From contig NZ_BLAJ01000013.1 of the NCBI RefSeq assembly GCF_009176305.1, positions 26,825-90,824 on the forward strand: DNA of 64,000 nucleotides, given 5' to 3'. The translations under genes and the position numbers were made by a program. Each line of letters begins with the position of its first letter. Position 1 is the stretch's first letter. Under the pieces are notes generated by a model that saw nothing but the letters and a program-made list of their open reading frames with translations, had not been told where the DNA came from and searched no databases. Below, piece by piece: positions 8,122 to 16,794 of this stretch. Source of the DNA: Martinezella dioscoreae. GTDB lineage: Bacteria; Pseudomonadota; Alphaproteobacteria; Rhizobiales; Rhizobiaceae.

Positions 8122-9671
8122 CCATGAGCAGAACCCCAAGCAACGACATCATCCTGCGCCTGGAGGACGTTTCCAAGGTCTATTCCGGCATCGTCGCCGT
8201 CAGGCACGCCAACCTCGAGCTGCACCGCGGCGCGGTCAATGTGCTCGTCGGCGAAAACGGTGCCGGCAAATCTACCCTGATGAAAATCATCGCCGGCGTC
8301 GAACGGCCGACTTCGGGCCGCATCCTGCTCGAGGGCGAGGAAGTCTCCTTCGGCAGCCCGGCTGACGCACAGGCCCGCGGAATCGGCATGATCTTCCAGG
8401 AGCTCAATCTCTTCGTCAACATGACGGTGGCCGAGAACATCTTCGCCACGCGCGAAATCACCCGCGGCATCTTTGGTATCGATCATAAGGCACAGATCGA
8501 AAGGGCCAACGCGTTTCTGGATCGGCTCGATGCCGGCATAGGCGCCGAAACCATGGTGGAGGATCTGCCGATCGGGCAGCAGCAGCTCGTCGAGATCGCC
8601 AAGGCCATATCGCTTGACGCCCGTATCCTCATCATGGACGAGCCGACATCGGCGCTATCAGCGGCAGAAGTCGACATTCTGTTCAAGGTCATTGCGGAAC
8701 TGAAGGCACAAGGCGTCGCGATCGTCTATATCTCGCACCGGCTCGAAGAGCTGATGCGGATCGGCGACTACATCACCGTGCTGCGCGACGGGCAGATCAC
8801 CGGTCAGGCGATGGTTCGTGATATCGATACGAAATGGATCGTCCGCTCGATGATCGGATCGGATGCCAAGGACTTCGCCAGGGACGGCGGCCATGCGATC
8901 GGCAAAGAAGCCTTCCGTGCCGAGGAGATCAGCCTGCCGCGGCGCACGGGCGGCCTTGCCGTCGATCATGTCTCGTTATCGGTGCGCGCCGGCGAAATCC
9001 TCGGCATCTACGGCCTGATGGGTGCCGGGCGTAGCGAATTCTTCGAATGTGTGATGGGCCGGCATATGCACTCGACCGGGCGGATCTACATCGATGGGGT
9101 CGAGGTTCGCGCCCGCGACACCACCCGGCGCATCCGGCAAGGCCTGGCATTGATCCCCGAGGACCGTCAGCGCGAGGGACTGGTGCAGGTCCTGTCCATC
9201 GCCAGCAATTTAACGCTTGCGAGCCTCAGCCGCTTCGCCCGGCTGTTTTTCCATATCGATCCGGGTGCCGAAAAGAACGCCATTCGCGAGATGATCCGCG
9301 ATCTCTCGATCAAGGCGCCCAATCCAGATTTCGAGGTCACCTCCATGTCCGGCGGCAACCAGCAGAAGGTCGTCATCGGCAAAGCGCTGATGACCGATCC
9401 GAAGGTGCTTTTGATGGATGAGCCGAGCCGCGGCATCGATGTCGGCGCCAAGGCCGACGTCTTCCGCACCATGCGTAGGCTCGCCGGCAAGGGTCTGGCA
9501 ATCTTGTTTTCAACATCGGACCTTGAAGAGGTCATGGCACTTTCGGACCGCATCGCAGTGCTCAGCAACGGCAAGCTCGTGACCGTTCTCGACCGAAGCG
9601 AAGCGACGGAAGAGGCCATCATCGCGGCATCCGCCAAGGGACATGGACATACAGGGAAACTCGCGTCATGA
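8118..9671 (+). CDS. Sugar ABC importer ATPase (RbsA/MglA-like, two domains)
   Basis: This is a 517-residue duplicated ATPase. Domain 1 (about 1-245) has Walker A GENGAGKST, a signature region LPIGQQQLVEIAKA and Walker B ILIMDEPTSAL. Domain 2 (about 260-510) has the degenerate Walker A GLMGAGRSE typical of RbsA/MglA, signature MSGGNQQKVVIGKAL and Walker B LLMDEPSRGIDVG. It powers uptake with the permease that follows and the binding protein upstream. The start overlaps the DUF2291 stop by 4 bases, and its own stop overlaps the permease start by 4, so the three genes are translationally coupled. Confidence 0.93.
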   Translation: MTMSRTPSNDIILRLEDVSKVYSGIVAVRHANLELHRGAVNVLVGENGAGKSTLMKIIAGVERPTSGRILLEGEEVSFGSPADAQARGIGMIFQELNLFVNMTVAENIFATREITRGIFGIDHKAQIERANAFLDRLDAGIGAETMVEDLPIGQQQLVEIAKAISLDARILIMDEPTSALSAAEVDILFKVIAELKAQGVAIVYISHRLEELMRIGDYITVLRDGQITGQAMVRDIDTKWIVRSMIGSDAKDFARDGGHAIGKEAFRAEEISLPRRTGGLAVDHVSLSVRAGEILGIYGLMGAGRSEFFECVMGRHMHSTGRIYIDGVEVRARDTTRRIRQGLALIPEDRQREGLVQVLSIASNLTLASLSRFARLFFHIDPGAEKNAIREMIRDLSIKAPNPDFEVTSMSGGNQQKVVIGKALMTDPKVLLMDEPSRGIDVGAKADVFRTMRRLAGKGLAILFSTSDLEEVMALSDRIAVLSNGKLVTVLDRSEATEEAIIAASAKGHGHTGKLAS

Positions 9672-10732
9672 CCGCAGACACGTCCTCCGCCTTTGCGACC
9701 AATCGCTCGAACGGCTCCGTTCTCTTGACGCTGATGAAGCTCAGGACCTTCATCGCGCTGTTTGCCGTCGTCATCTTCTTTGCGATCTTTGCACCGAACT
9801 TCACCTCGACCGCCAACATCATCCTGATGTCGAAGCATGTCGCGCTCAACGCCTTTCTCGCCATGGGCATGACCTTCGTGATCGTCACCGGCGGGATCGA
9901 TCTATCGGTAGGCTCAATTGTCGGCCTCTGCGGCATGGTGGCAGGCGCTCTTATCCTCAACGGCGTCGAACTGCCGATCGGCTATACCGTTTACTTCAAC
10001 ATCTACGAGATCATTCTCATCACGCTGGCCGTCGGGCTACTGATCGGGCTCATCAACGGCCTGCTCATCACCAAGCTCAACGTCGCACCCTTCATCGCCA
10101 CGCTCGGAACGCTCTATATCGCCCGCGGCCTCGCGCTCCTGTCGTCCGACGGGCAGACCTTTCCGAACCTGGTGGGCCGACCGGAATACGATACGACAGG
10201 CTTCGATGTCTTCGGCGCCGGCCGCATGCTTGGTCTGCCCGTTTCCATCTGGATCCTGATCATACTGGCGCTACTCGCCGCCTATGTCGCCCGCTCGACA
10301 CCGATCGGCCGGCACATTTTCGCCGTCGGCGGAAACGAGCGCGCTGCGCGCATGTCAGGCATCCGCGTCGATGTGGTCAAGATTTTCGTCTATATGTTCT
10401 CGGGGCTCTGCGCTGCCATCGTCGGCATTGTCATATCGTCGGAGCTGATGGCGGCGCATCCGGCGACCGGCGAAAGCTTCGAGCTGAACGCGATCGCGGC
10501 AGCGGTGCTCGGCGGCACCTCTATGTCAGGCGGCCGCGGCACCATAGGCGGCACGATCATCGGCGCCTTCGTCATCGGCATCCTTTCGGATGGTCTCGTG
10601 ATGATGGGCGTCTCATCCTTCTGGCAGATGGTCATCAAAGGATTGGTCATCATCATCGCTGTTGTCGTGGATCAGGCGCAGCGGCGCCTCCAGCAGCGCG
10701 TAACTCTCATGCAAATGGCAAAGGCAGGCTGA
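9668..10732 (+). CDS. Sugar ABC importer permease (RbsC-like)
   Basis: This is a 354-residue permease of the branched-chain/ribose BPD_transp_2 family. It has about ten hydrophobic segments and the motifs GMTFVIVTGGIDLSVGSIVGL, GNERAARMSGI and AVLGGTSMSGGRGTIGGT, which typify RbsC/XylH proteins. It forms the channel of the predicted apiose importer. The ATGA overlap with the ATPase and the single base before the ApsD start show a tight operon. Confidence 0.93.
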   Translation: MTADTSSAFATNRSNGSVLLTLMKLRTFIALFAVVIFFAIFAPNFTSTANIILMSKHVALNAFLAMGMTFVIVTGGIDLSVGSIVGLCGMVAGALILNGVELPIGYTVYFNIYEIILITLAVGLLIGLINGLLITKLNVAPFIATLGTLYIARGLALLSSDGQTFPNLVGRPEYDTTGFDVFGAGRMLGLPVSIWILIILALLAAYVARSTPIGRHIFAVGGNERAARMSGIRVDVVKIFVYMFSGLCAAIVGIVISSELMAAHPATGESFELNAIAAAVLGGTSMSGGRGTIGGTIIGAFVIGILSDGLVMMGVSSFWQMVIKGLVIIIAVVVDQAQRRLQQRVTLMQMAKAG

Positions 10733-10733
10733 A

Positions 10734-11768
10734 ATGGCAGAACTCAAGGGCGCATTGATCGGTTGCGGCTTCTTCGCGATCAATCAGATGCATGCGTGGC
10801 AAGACGTTGAAGGCGCCAGCATCGCCGCGATCTGCGACCGCGATCCGGAGCGGCTGAAACTCGTCGGCGACCAGTTCGGTATCGAACGCCGCTACACGGA
10901 CGCAGCCACCCTGTTCGCCGATGGCGGCTTTGACTTCGTCGATATAGCAACGACGGTGCAAAGCCATCGCGCCCTGGTGGAGATGGCTGCCTCGCATAAG
11001 ATCCCGGCGATCTGCCAGAAGCCTTTCGCAAAGACGTTGAGTGACGCCAAGGCAATGGTCGAGGCCTGTGCGCGAGCCGGCGTGCCGCTGATGGTGCATG
11101 AGAACTTCCGCTGGCAAACGCCCATTCAGGCGGTCAAGCGTGCCCTCCAGTCCGGCGCGATCGGCGAGCCCTTCTGGGGGCGCTTCTCCTTCCGCTCCGG
11201 CTATGATGTGTTTTCGGGGCAGCCCTATTTGGCCGAAGGCGAACGGTTCATCATCGAGGATCTCGGCATTCATACGCTCGACATCGCCCGCTTCATCCTC
11301 GGCGACGTTTCTTCACTGACGGCCCGCACCAAACGGGTCAATCCGAAGATCAAGGGCGAGGATGTCGCAACCATCCTGCTTGACCATGAAAACGGCGCGA
11401 CGTCGATCGTCGATGTCAGCTATGCCTCCAAGCTTGCGACCGAGCCATTCCCTGAAACGCTGATCGAGCTCGACGGCACGAAGGGTAGCATTCGCCTCTC
11501 GCAGGGATATCGGCTTGAGGTCAGCGGTGCCGATGGCGTGACCCTATCGGATGCATCACCCCAGCTTCTGTCCTGGGCCTCGCGTCCCTGGCACAATATT
11601 CAGGAGAGCGTCCTGGCGATCCAGCAGCATTGGACGGACCGCCTTGCCAGTGGTGGCGAAACCTCCACGTCAGGCGCTGACAATCTCAAGACCCTGGCGC
11701 TTGTCGAAGCAGCCTATGAGAGTGCCGCCAACGGGAAATCCGTCGATATCGGAGCGATGCTGCAATGA
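10734..11768 (+). CDS. apsD: D-apiose dehydrogenase ApsD (Gfo/Idh/MocA family)
   Basis: This 344-residue NAD(P)-dependent sugar dehydrogenase is predicted to oxidise D-apiose to D-apionolactone, the first step of the pathway. The N-terminal Rossmann fold begins ALIGCGFFAINQMHAW (G-x-G-x-x-A type). The family EKP motif appears as QKPFAKT, an E-to-Q change at a position usually close to the cofactor and active-site Lys. DLGIHTLDIARFIL holds the usual C-terminal-domain His/Asp region. It is encoded directly after the permease and overlaps apnL by 4 bases, so importer, dehydrogenase and lactonase are made together. The family alone does not fix the substrate; the neighbourhood does. Confidence 0.82.
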   Translation: MAELKGALIGCGFFAINQMHAWQDVEGASIAAICDRDPERLKLVGDQFGIERRYTDAATLFADGGFDFVDIATTVQSHRALVEMAASHKIPAICQKPFAKTLSDAKAMVEACARAGVPLMVHENFRWQTPIQAVKRALQSGAIGEPFWGRFSFRSGYDVFSGQPYLAEGERFIIEDLGIHTLDIARFILGDVSSLTARTKRVNPKIKGEDVATILLDHENGATSIVDVSYASKLATEPFPETLIELDGTKGSIRLSQGYRLEVSGADGVTLSDASPQLLSWASRPWHNIQESVLAIQQHWTDRLASGGETSTSGADNLKTLALVEAAYESAANGKSVDIGAMLQ

Positions 11769-13642
11769 AGAGCGAGATCGATCCGTTCCAGCTTTACGGC
11801 ACGCGCGAGCTCGAAACGCCGCCGGTGCGACTGACAGCGGGCAGGCTTGAGGTCGATTTTAAGGACGGCAATCTCCGAGCCATTCGTTACGACGGCATCG
11901 AAGTCTTGCGAGCCGTTTCCTATCTGGTTCGCGATCGTGATTGGGGCACCTATGCGCCCGATATCGACGATCTGCGGATTAATCAGCAGCAGGATGGCTT
12001 TTTGGTCAGCTATGTTGCGCGTTGCAGAGGCCCTGAGAATACCGAACTTGCGATTGACGTGCGGATAACAGCTGAGGCCGATGAAGCCCTGACCTTCGAG
12101 GCAATAGCGCTCTCGACGACCGGCTTCGAAACCAACCGCTGCGGCTTCTGCATCCTGCATCCGATCGTCGGCGTCGCCGGCATGCCTGTATCGGTCGAGC
12201 ATGTCGATGGCAGCCGCGAGAACACACATTTTCCCGATCTGATCGAACCCTGGCAGCCCTTCAAGGCCATGCGGGCGATTACACATAGCGTAACGTCGAA
12301 CGTCACGGCCGAATGCCGCATGGAAGGCGACACATTCGAAATGGAAGACCAGCGCAACTGGTCGGATGCGTCCTACAAGACCTATGTTCGCCCGCTTGCC
12401 CTGCCCTGGCCCTATCGCATTCCGGCCGGCGAGCCAATACGGCAACGTATCGTTCTGACCATCGGGGATAAGCGGCGTTCTCCACCCTCTTTTTCCCATA
12501 CGTCGGATGCCGCGATCACCCTAAGCGCGGGGACAAAATCCGGTACCATGCCATCGATCGGCCTTGTCGTTACGCCGGAGGAAGCGGATGCGACGCTGGC
12601 TGCGCGCGAGCGCTTAGATGAAATTGCCCCGCAGGAACTGCTGTTTCACTTCGATCCCGATGCCGGCCATGGCGCTGATGCGTTCAAACGCTTCGCAGCC
12701 GTTGCCGCGATTCATGCCGGCAGATCAACGCTGGAAATCGCATTGCCCTGTCACCAGCCAGCTCTTGTTGAAACACAGCAAATAGCAGGCTGGATGCGAG
12801 CGGCCGGCTTCAAGCCCGATGCAATCATGATCTCGCCTTCCGTGGACCGGCAATCGACGCCGCCGGGCAGCAAATGGCCCGAATGCCCGCCTCTTGAGGA
12901 AGTCTATGTCGCCGCGCACGCCACCTTTCCCGATGTGCGTATTGGCGGCGGCATGCTGAGCTATTTCACCGAACTCAATCGCAAGCGAGTGCCCGCCGAC
13001 AGTCTCGATTTCATTACACATTGCACCAATCCCATCGTACATGCGGCCGACGATCTGAGCGTCATGCAGACGCTGGAAGCATTGCCCTTCATCACGCGTT
13101 CCATACGCGCCATCTACGGCGACAAGCCTTACCGTATCGGTCCCTCGACCATACCGATGCGACAGAATCCCTATGGCAGCCGGACCATGGACAACTCCCA
13201 TGGCAGCCGCATCGCGATGGCCAACACCGATCCGCGGCACAATGCCCGCTTTGCTGAAGCCTTTGCGTTGGCCTACGCTGCCCGTGTTCTCGATGCCGAA
13301 TTGGAATGCCTGACGCTTTCGGCATTGACAGGATCTTTCGGACTGATCGCCGGAGAGAACGAACCGTCGGCGGCACGCGCCAAACGACCGCTGTTCAACA
13401 CGGTCGCGAAGCTGTCCCGCCTCGCCGGCAAGCAATGGCAAGAGTGCCTGTCATCCGATCCGAGCGCGATACTCAGCTTCATCACAGTGCAATCTGACGG
13501 ATCGCGGTCGCTCCATCTGGTCAATGTCACACCCATCCCGCAACTGGTGAAGCTGGAGCCATTCCAGCTGAAGGAACAGACCGGAAGCAAGAGGCTCCTG
13601 CTTGATGCCTATGGCACCGTTTCGACGGCCTTGATGGATTGA
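11765..13642 (+). CDS. apnL: D-apionolactonase ApnL
   Basis: This 625-residue cytoplasmic protein (no signal peptide or membrane segment) matches in length and N-terminal pattern (YGTRELETPPVRLTAGRLEVDFKDGNLRAIRYDGIEVLRAV) the D-apionolactonase family, which hydrolyses D-apionolactone to D-apionate. The N-terminal half looks like a beta-sandwich and the second half like a TIM-barrel (strands such as ELLFHFDPDAGH, SLDFITHCTNPIVHA), reminiscent of glycoside-hydrolase-like folds. The ATGA overlap with apsD couples the two consecutive steps. I identify it from the family layout and context rather than from a known catalytic motif. Confidence 0.75.
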   Translation: MKSEIDPFQLYGTRELETPPVRLTAGRLEVDFKDGNLRAIRYDGIEVLRAVSYLVRDRDWGTYAPDIDDLRINQQQDGFLVSYVARCRGPENTELAIDVRITAEADEALTFEAIALSTTGFETNRCGFCILHPIVGVAGMPVSVEHVDGSRENTHFPDLIEPWQPFKAMRAITHSVTSNVTAECRMEGDTFEMEDQRNWSDASYKTYVRPLALPWPYRIPAGEPIRQRIVLTIGDKRRSPPSFSHTSDAAITLSAGTKSGTMPSIGLVVTPEEADATLAARERLDEIAPQELLFHFDPDAGHGADAFKRFAAVAAIHAGRSTLEIALPCHQPALVETQQIAGWMRAAGFKPDAIMISPSVDRQSTPPGSKWPECPPLEEVYVAAHATFPDVRIGGGMLSYFTELNRKRVPADSLDFITHCTNPIVHAADDLSVMQTLEALPFITRSIRAIYGDKPYRIGPSTIPMRQNPYGSRTMDNSHGSRIAMANTDPRHNARFAEAFALAYAARVLDAELECLTLSALTGSFGLIAGENEPSAARAKRPLFNTVAKLSRLAGKQWQECLSSDPSAILSFITVQSDGSRSLHLVNVTPIPQLVKLEPFQLKEQTGSKRLLLDAYGTVSTALMD

Positions 13643-13701
13643 CCTTCAATCGCAGACGCGCAAGTTAGTCCCAACAATCACAATGATTTGGGAGTCTCGG
13701 C

Positions 13702-14721
13702 GTGAAGACGAAGAAATTGATCAACGAGGGTGCCGCCGCCGTCGATGAGATGCTGGCCGGCATCTTGGCGGCTCATCCACGCCATCTGCGCGCTGTCGAG
13801 GGATCGCCGCGCTCGATCGTGGCAAAGCATGGTCCACGGGCCGGCAAGGTCGGCCTGGTCATCGGCGGCGGATCCGGGCACGAGCCGACGTTTCTCGGTT
13901 TTGTCGGCAAGGGGCTGGCCGATGCCGCCGCCATCGGCAATGTCTTTGCCTCGCCGCCGCCCGATCCGATCATCGAATGTGCCAAGGCCGTCGACGGCGG
14001 CGCCGGCGTGCTGTTCATGTATGGTAATTATGCCGGCGATGTCATGAATTTCGACATGGCGGCGGAAATGCTTGCCATGGACGATATCGAGGTGCGTACA
14101 GTCCTGACGACGGACGACATCGCTTCTGCGCCGGTCAACCAGAAGGAGCGCCGTCGCGGGGTTGCCGGCAATGTCTTCATCTTCAAGGCCGCGGGTGCAG
14201 CCTGCGACCTGATGTACGGTTTCGACGACGTGGAACGGGTGGCGCGGTGGGCTAACGAACGCACCTATACGATGGGGGTGGCGCTCTCGCCCTGCTCTCT
14301 GCCACAAACCCGCAAGCCGAATTTCGAGATCGGCGCCGACGAAATGGAAATCGGCATGGGCATCCATGGCGAGCCCGGCGTCGCCCGCGGGCCGATGCGA
14401 TCGGCGGACGAGGTGACGAGCGAACTCGTCGGCAAAATTCTCGATGAGATGAAGCCGGCGCGCGGCGACCGGGTCGCCGTGCTCGTCAATTCGCTAGGCT
14501 CGACGCCGCTGATGGAGCTCTACATCATGATGCGCAAGGTCAAGGCCATGCTCGACGATGCCGGCGTCGTCATTCACCTGTCGCTGGTCGGCAATTACTG
14601 CACGTCGCTCGAAATGACCGGCGCCTCGATCACCCTCATGCATCTCGATGACGAATTGCAGCGGCTCATCGATCACCCCTGCGATTGCGCCATGTTCCGC
14701 TCCGGCGAGGCGCTGTCATGA
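13702..14721 (+). CDS. DhaK-like kinase subunit
   Basis: This is a 339-residue homologue of the substrate-binding subunit of dihydroxyacetone kinase. It has GGGSGHEP near residues 56-62 and the His that covalently binds the keto-sugar (GMGIHGEPG, His222), as well as the strand LVNSLGSTPLMEL. It starts with GTG with GGGAG 7 bases upstream. It overlaps the DhaL-like gene, but no DhaM phosphotransfer subunit is seen, so an ATP-dependent mechanism or a DhaM elsewhere is needed. In apiose loci such kinases can act on erythrulose; here, since OiaK already phosphorylates the intermediate, the substrate is open: dihydroxyacetone, L- or D-erythrulose, or another short ketose. Confidence 0.85.
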   Translation: MKTKKLINEGAAAVDEMLAGILAAHPRHLRAVEGSPRSIVAKHGPRAGKVGLVIGGGSGHEPTFLGFVGKGLADAAAIGNVFASPPPDPIIECAKAVDGGAGVLFMYGNYAGDVMNFDMAAEMLAMDDIEVRTVLTTDDIASAPVNQKERRRGVAGNVFIFKAAGAACDLMYGFDDVERVARWANERTYTMGVALSPCSLPQTRKPNFEIGADEMEIGMGIHGEPGVARGPMRSADEVTSELVGKILDEMKPARGDRVAVLVNSLGSTPLMELYIMMRKVKAMLDDAGVVIHLSLVGNYCTSLEMTGASITLMHLDDELQRLIDHPCDCAMFRSGEALS

Positions 14722-15356
14722 CCATAATCGGAACAGAAGAGCTGAAATCGCTTTTCGTGCGGATCGCCGAAGCAATGGCCCGCGAGAAGGACCGTCTCTG
14801 CGAACTCGACGGCGTGATCGGCGACGCCGACCACGGCATCGCCATGGAGCTCGGCTTCGCTGCCGCAGCCAAGGCGGTTTCGGAGCTGGAATCATCGACA
14901 TCCAACCCGACGCTGGTCTTCAACACGGCTGCAAAGTCCTTCCTCAATGCGGTGGGCGCCTCGTCCGGACCGCTCTATGCGACCGCCTTGATGCGCGCAG
15001 GCGCGGTCGCCAAGGGAAAGGCGTCATTGAGCGACGACGATATGGTCGAAATATTCGCAGCTTTTGCCAAGGGCATTCAGGATCGGGGCAAGGCGGAGGT
15101 CGGCGAAAAGACCATGGTGGATGCTTGGGCACCCGCTGCCGCAGCCTGCCGCGCGGCCATGGATCGAGGGCTTTCACTCGCCGATTGCTTGGCCGCCGCC
15201 CTTGAAGCGGGCGAAGCGGGCGCAGAAGCAACCAAGGATATGGTCGCGGCAAAAGGCCGGTCGTCGCGCCTGGGCGATCGAGCCTTGGGACATATGGACC
15301 CCGGCGCGGCGTCGGCCGTCGTCGTCATGGTCTGTTTTCACGATCACTTCATGTGA
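14718..15356 (+). CDS. DhaL-like kinase subunit (nucleotide binding)
   Basis: This is a 212-residue homologue of DhaL, the ADP/ATP-binding subunit of dihydroxyacetone kinases. It contains DGVIGDADHG (D31, D36, D38, which bind Mg-nucleotide), then GASSGPLYATAL and the C-terminal GHMDPGAAS loop, all diagnostic. The start overlaps the DhaK-like stop by 4 bases (ATGA), so the subunits are coupled. It is the last gene of the first apiose transcript; a regulatory motif follows at once. Confidence 0.87.
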   Translation: MTIIGTEELKSLFVRIAEAMAREKDRLCELDGVIGDADHGIAMELGFAAAAKAVSELESSTSNPTLVFNTAAKSFLNAVGASSGPLYATALMRAGAVAKGKASLSDDDMVEIFAAFAKGIQDRGKAEVGEKTMVDAWAPAAAACRAAMDRGLSLADCLAAALEAGEAGAEATKDMVAAKGRSSRLGDRALGHMDPGAASAVVVMVCFHDHFM

Positions 15357-15362
15357 TACCGC

Positions 15363-15381
15363 TGATAAGCTCATCATACCA
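15363..15381 (+). promoter_or_regulatory. Candidate GntR operator (site 3) before the second sugar importer
   Basis: A 19-bp imperfect palindrome begins TGATAAG and ends CATACCA. It contains CTCATCATACCA (15370-15381), identical over 11 of 12 positions to site 1 and over 12 of 12 to site 2. Two TTGACA sequences follow at 15383 and 15391 and could be alternative -35 boxes. This links the second importer to the apiose regulator. Confidence 0.6.
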
Positions 15382-15443
15382 GTTGACATGTTGACAACGA
15401 TTTGTCAAAACCGCCCTCAGCTTTGCTCAGAGGAGGACGGGAG

Positions 15444-16697
15444 ATGGCTGGCAACTTCAAATACGCGCGTTGGTTCGGCGCTGCTGCTATGGCAGCGGCG
15501 GCCTTTTCAGCAACCAATGTTGCCGCGGAAGACCTGACGCTGTGGACGCTAAACTTCGACAATGGCGCGGCAAACGGCGCGCTGAAGAAGATAGCGAAAG
15601 ACTTCGAGGCCGCCAATCCCGGCACCCATGTCGAAATCGTCCAGCGCGGCGTCGATGAACACAAGACCGCCCTTCGCGTGGCCGCAGGCTCCAGCAAAGG
15701 CCCGGACATCTATTTCAGCTGGGCCGGCCTTGGCCTCGGCGGCGAATATGTGAAGGCTGGCCTCTCGCTGCCGCTCGACAAATACTACAGCCAGTACAAG
15801 TGGAACGACGAGCTGCTCCCGTCCGCCGCCGCTTTTGCCGATCTCTATCCAGGCGGCAAGCACGGTGTTCCCTTCACCTTCAAGGGCGAAGCGATCTACT
15901 ACAACAAGAAGCTCTTCCAGAAGGCTGGTATCACCGGGGAGCCGAAAACCTATGAAGAGCTGCTTGCCGCAGCCGACAAGCTCAAGGCCGCCGGCATTCC
16001 GGCCTTCACCTTCGGCGGTTCAGTCAATTGGCACGTCATGCGCCTGATGGACGTGCTGCTCGAAACCAAGTGCGGCGCCGACAAGCATGACGCGCTGATG
16101 GCCATGAAGGCCGACTGGACCAAGGAGCCCTGCGCAACCGATGCTTTCACCGAATTCGCCAAGTGGACGAAGGATTATACGCTGAAGCCTTTCATGGGCA
16201 TCAGCAACCAGCAATCCTATACGCTGTTCGTCGCCGGCCGTGCTGCGATGATGCTCGAAGGCGACTGGCTGGTCAGCCAGCTGAGCGGCAGCAAGGTCAA
16301 TCTCGACGATTACGGCGTCGTGCCGTTCCCGACGAACACCAATCGCCTCTATGGCTTTGCCGAGTACAATTACATCAGCACCAAGAGCAAGAGCCCGGAT
16401 CTTGCGGCAAAGTTCCTCGACTACTTCCTGTCGACGAAGGTGCAGCGGGATCTCGTCGGCCAGATCAGCTCGATCTCGGTCAACAAGAATGTCCAGTACA
16501 CGGACCAGAAGCCGCTCGAGGCGAAGTGGCTTGAGATCTTCAAGACCTACAACAAGGTCTACATGAATGGTGACCAGGCCTTCCCGCTCGACGTCACCAC
16601 CGAATATTTCCGGGTGATCAACGACGTCGCCTCCGGCAACATTCAGCCGGCCGATGCCGCCAAGCAGCTGCAGACCTTCATCGCCGGTCGCACCTGA
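15444..16697 (+). CDS. Sugar ABC importer substrate-binding protein (family 1)
   Basis: This is a 417-residue extracellular solute-binding protein of the maltose/glycerol-phosphate type (COG1653). The signal peptide runs to about residue 28 (cleavage after NVAA or nearby). The mature protein begins EDLTLWTLNFDNGAANGALKKIAKDFEAANPG, the classical start of this family. GKHGVPFTFKGEAIYYNKKLFQKAGI and AAMMLEGDWLVSQL are further family motifs. The ATG at 15444 has GAGGAGG upstream. Family 1 binding proteins usually carry oligosaccharides, glycosides or polyols, larger ligands than the ribose-type protein upstream, which fits import of an apiose-containing glycoside (inferred). Confidence 0.9.
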   Translation: MAGNFKYARWFGAAAMAAAAFSATNVAAEDLTLWTLNFDNGAANGALKKIAKDFEAANPGTHVEIVQRGVDEHKTALRVAAGSSKGPDIYFSWAGLGLGGEYVKAGLSLPLDKYYSQYKWNDELLPSAAAFADLYPGGKHGVPFTFKGEAIYYNKKLFQKAGITGEPKTYEELLAAADKLKAAGIPAFTFGGSVNWHVMRLMDVLLETKCGADKHDALMAMKADWTKEPCATDAFTEFAKWTKDYTLKPFMGISNQQSYTLFVAGRAAMMLEGDWLVSQLSGSKVNLDDYGVVPFPTNTNRLYGFAEYNYISTKSKSPDLAAKFLDYFLSTKVQRDLVGQISSISVNKNVQYTDQKPLEAKWLEIFKTYNKVYMNGDQAFPLDVTTEYFRVINDVASGNIQPADAAKQLQTFIAGRT

Positions 16698-16707
16698 TCA
16701 ATCGAGT

Positions 16708-16747
16708 GAGGCCGTCACTCCGGCTGCTAATCGCGGCGGACGGCCTC
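16708..16747 (+). other. Hairpin after the second binding-protein gene
   Basis: GAGGCCGTC (16708-16716) pairs with GACGGCCTC (16739-16747), a 9-bp stem 10 bases after the stop codon with no T run. Like the hairpins at 7419, 35086 and 50874 it directly follows a binding-protein gene. Confidence 0.5.
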
Positions 16748-16794
16748 CCTCACCTTCATGCCCACGCGTCAGCTGCCGCCGGGAGCAATCAGAA

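Noticed and set aside
9643..10758. A 371-codon plus-strand frame overlapping the RbsC-like permease
   Set aside because: Arg/His-rich shadow of the permease reading frame; the permease frame has clear family motifs.
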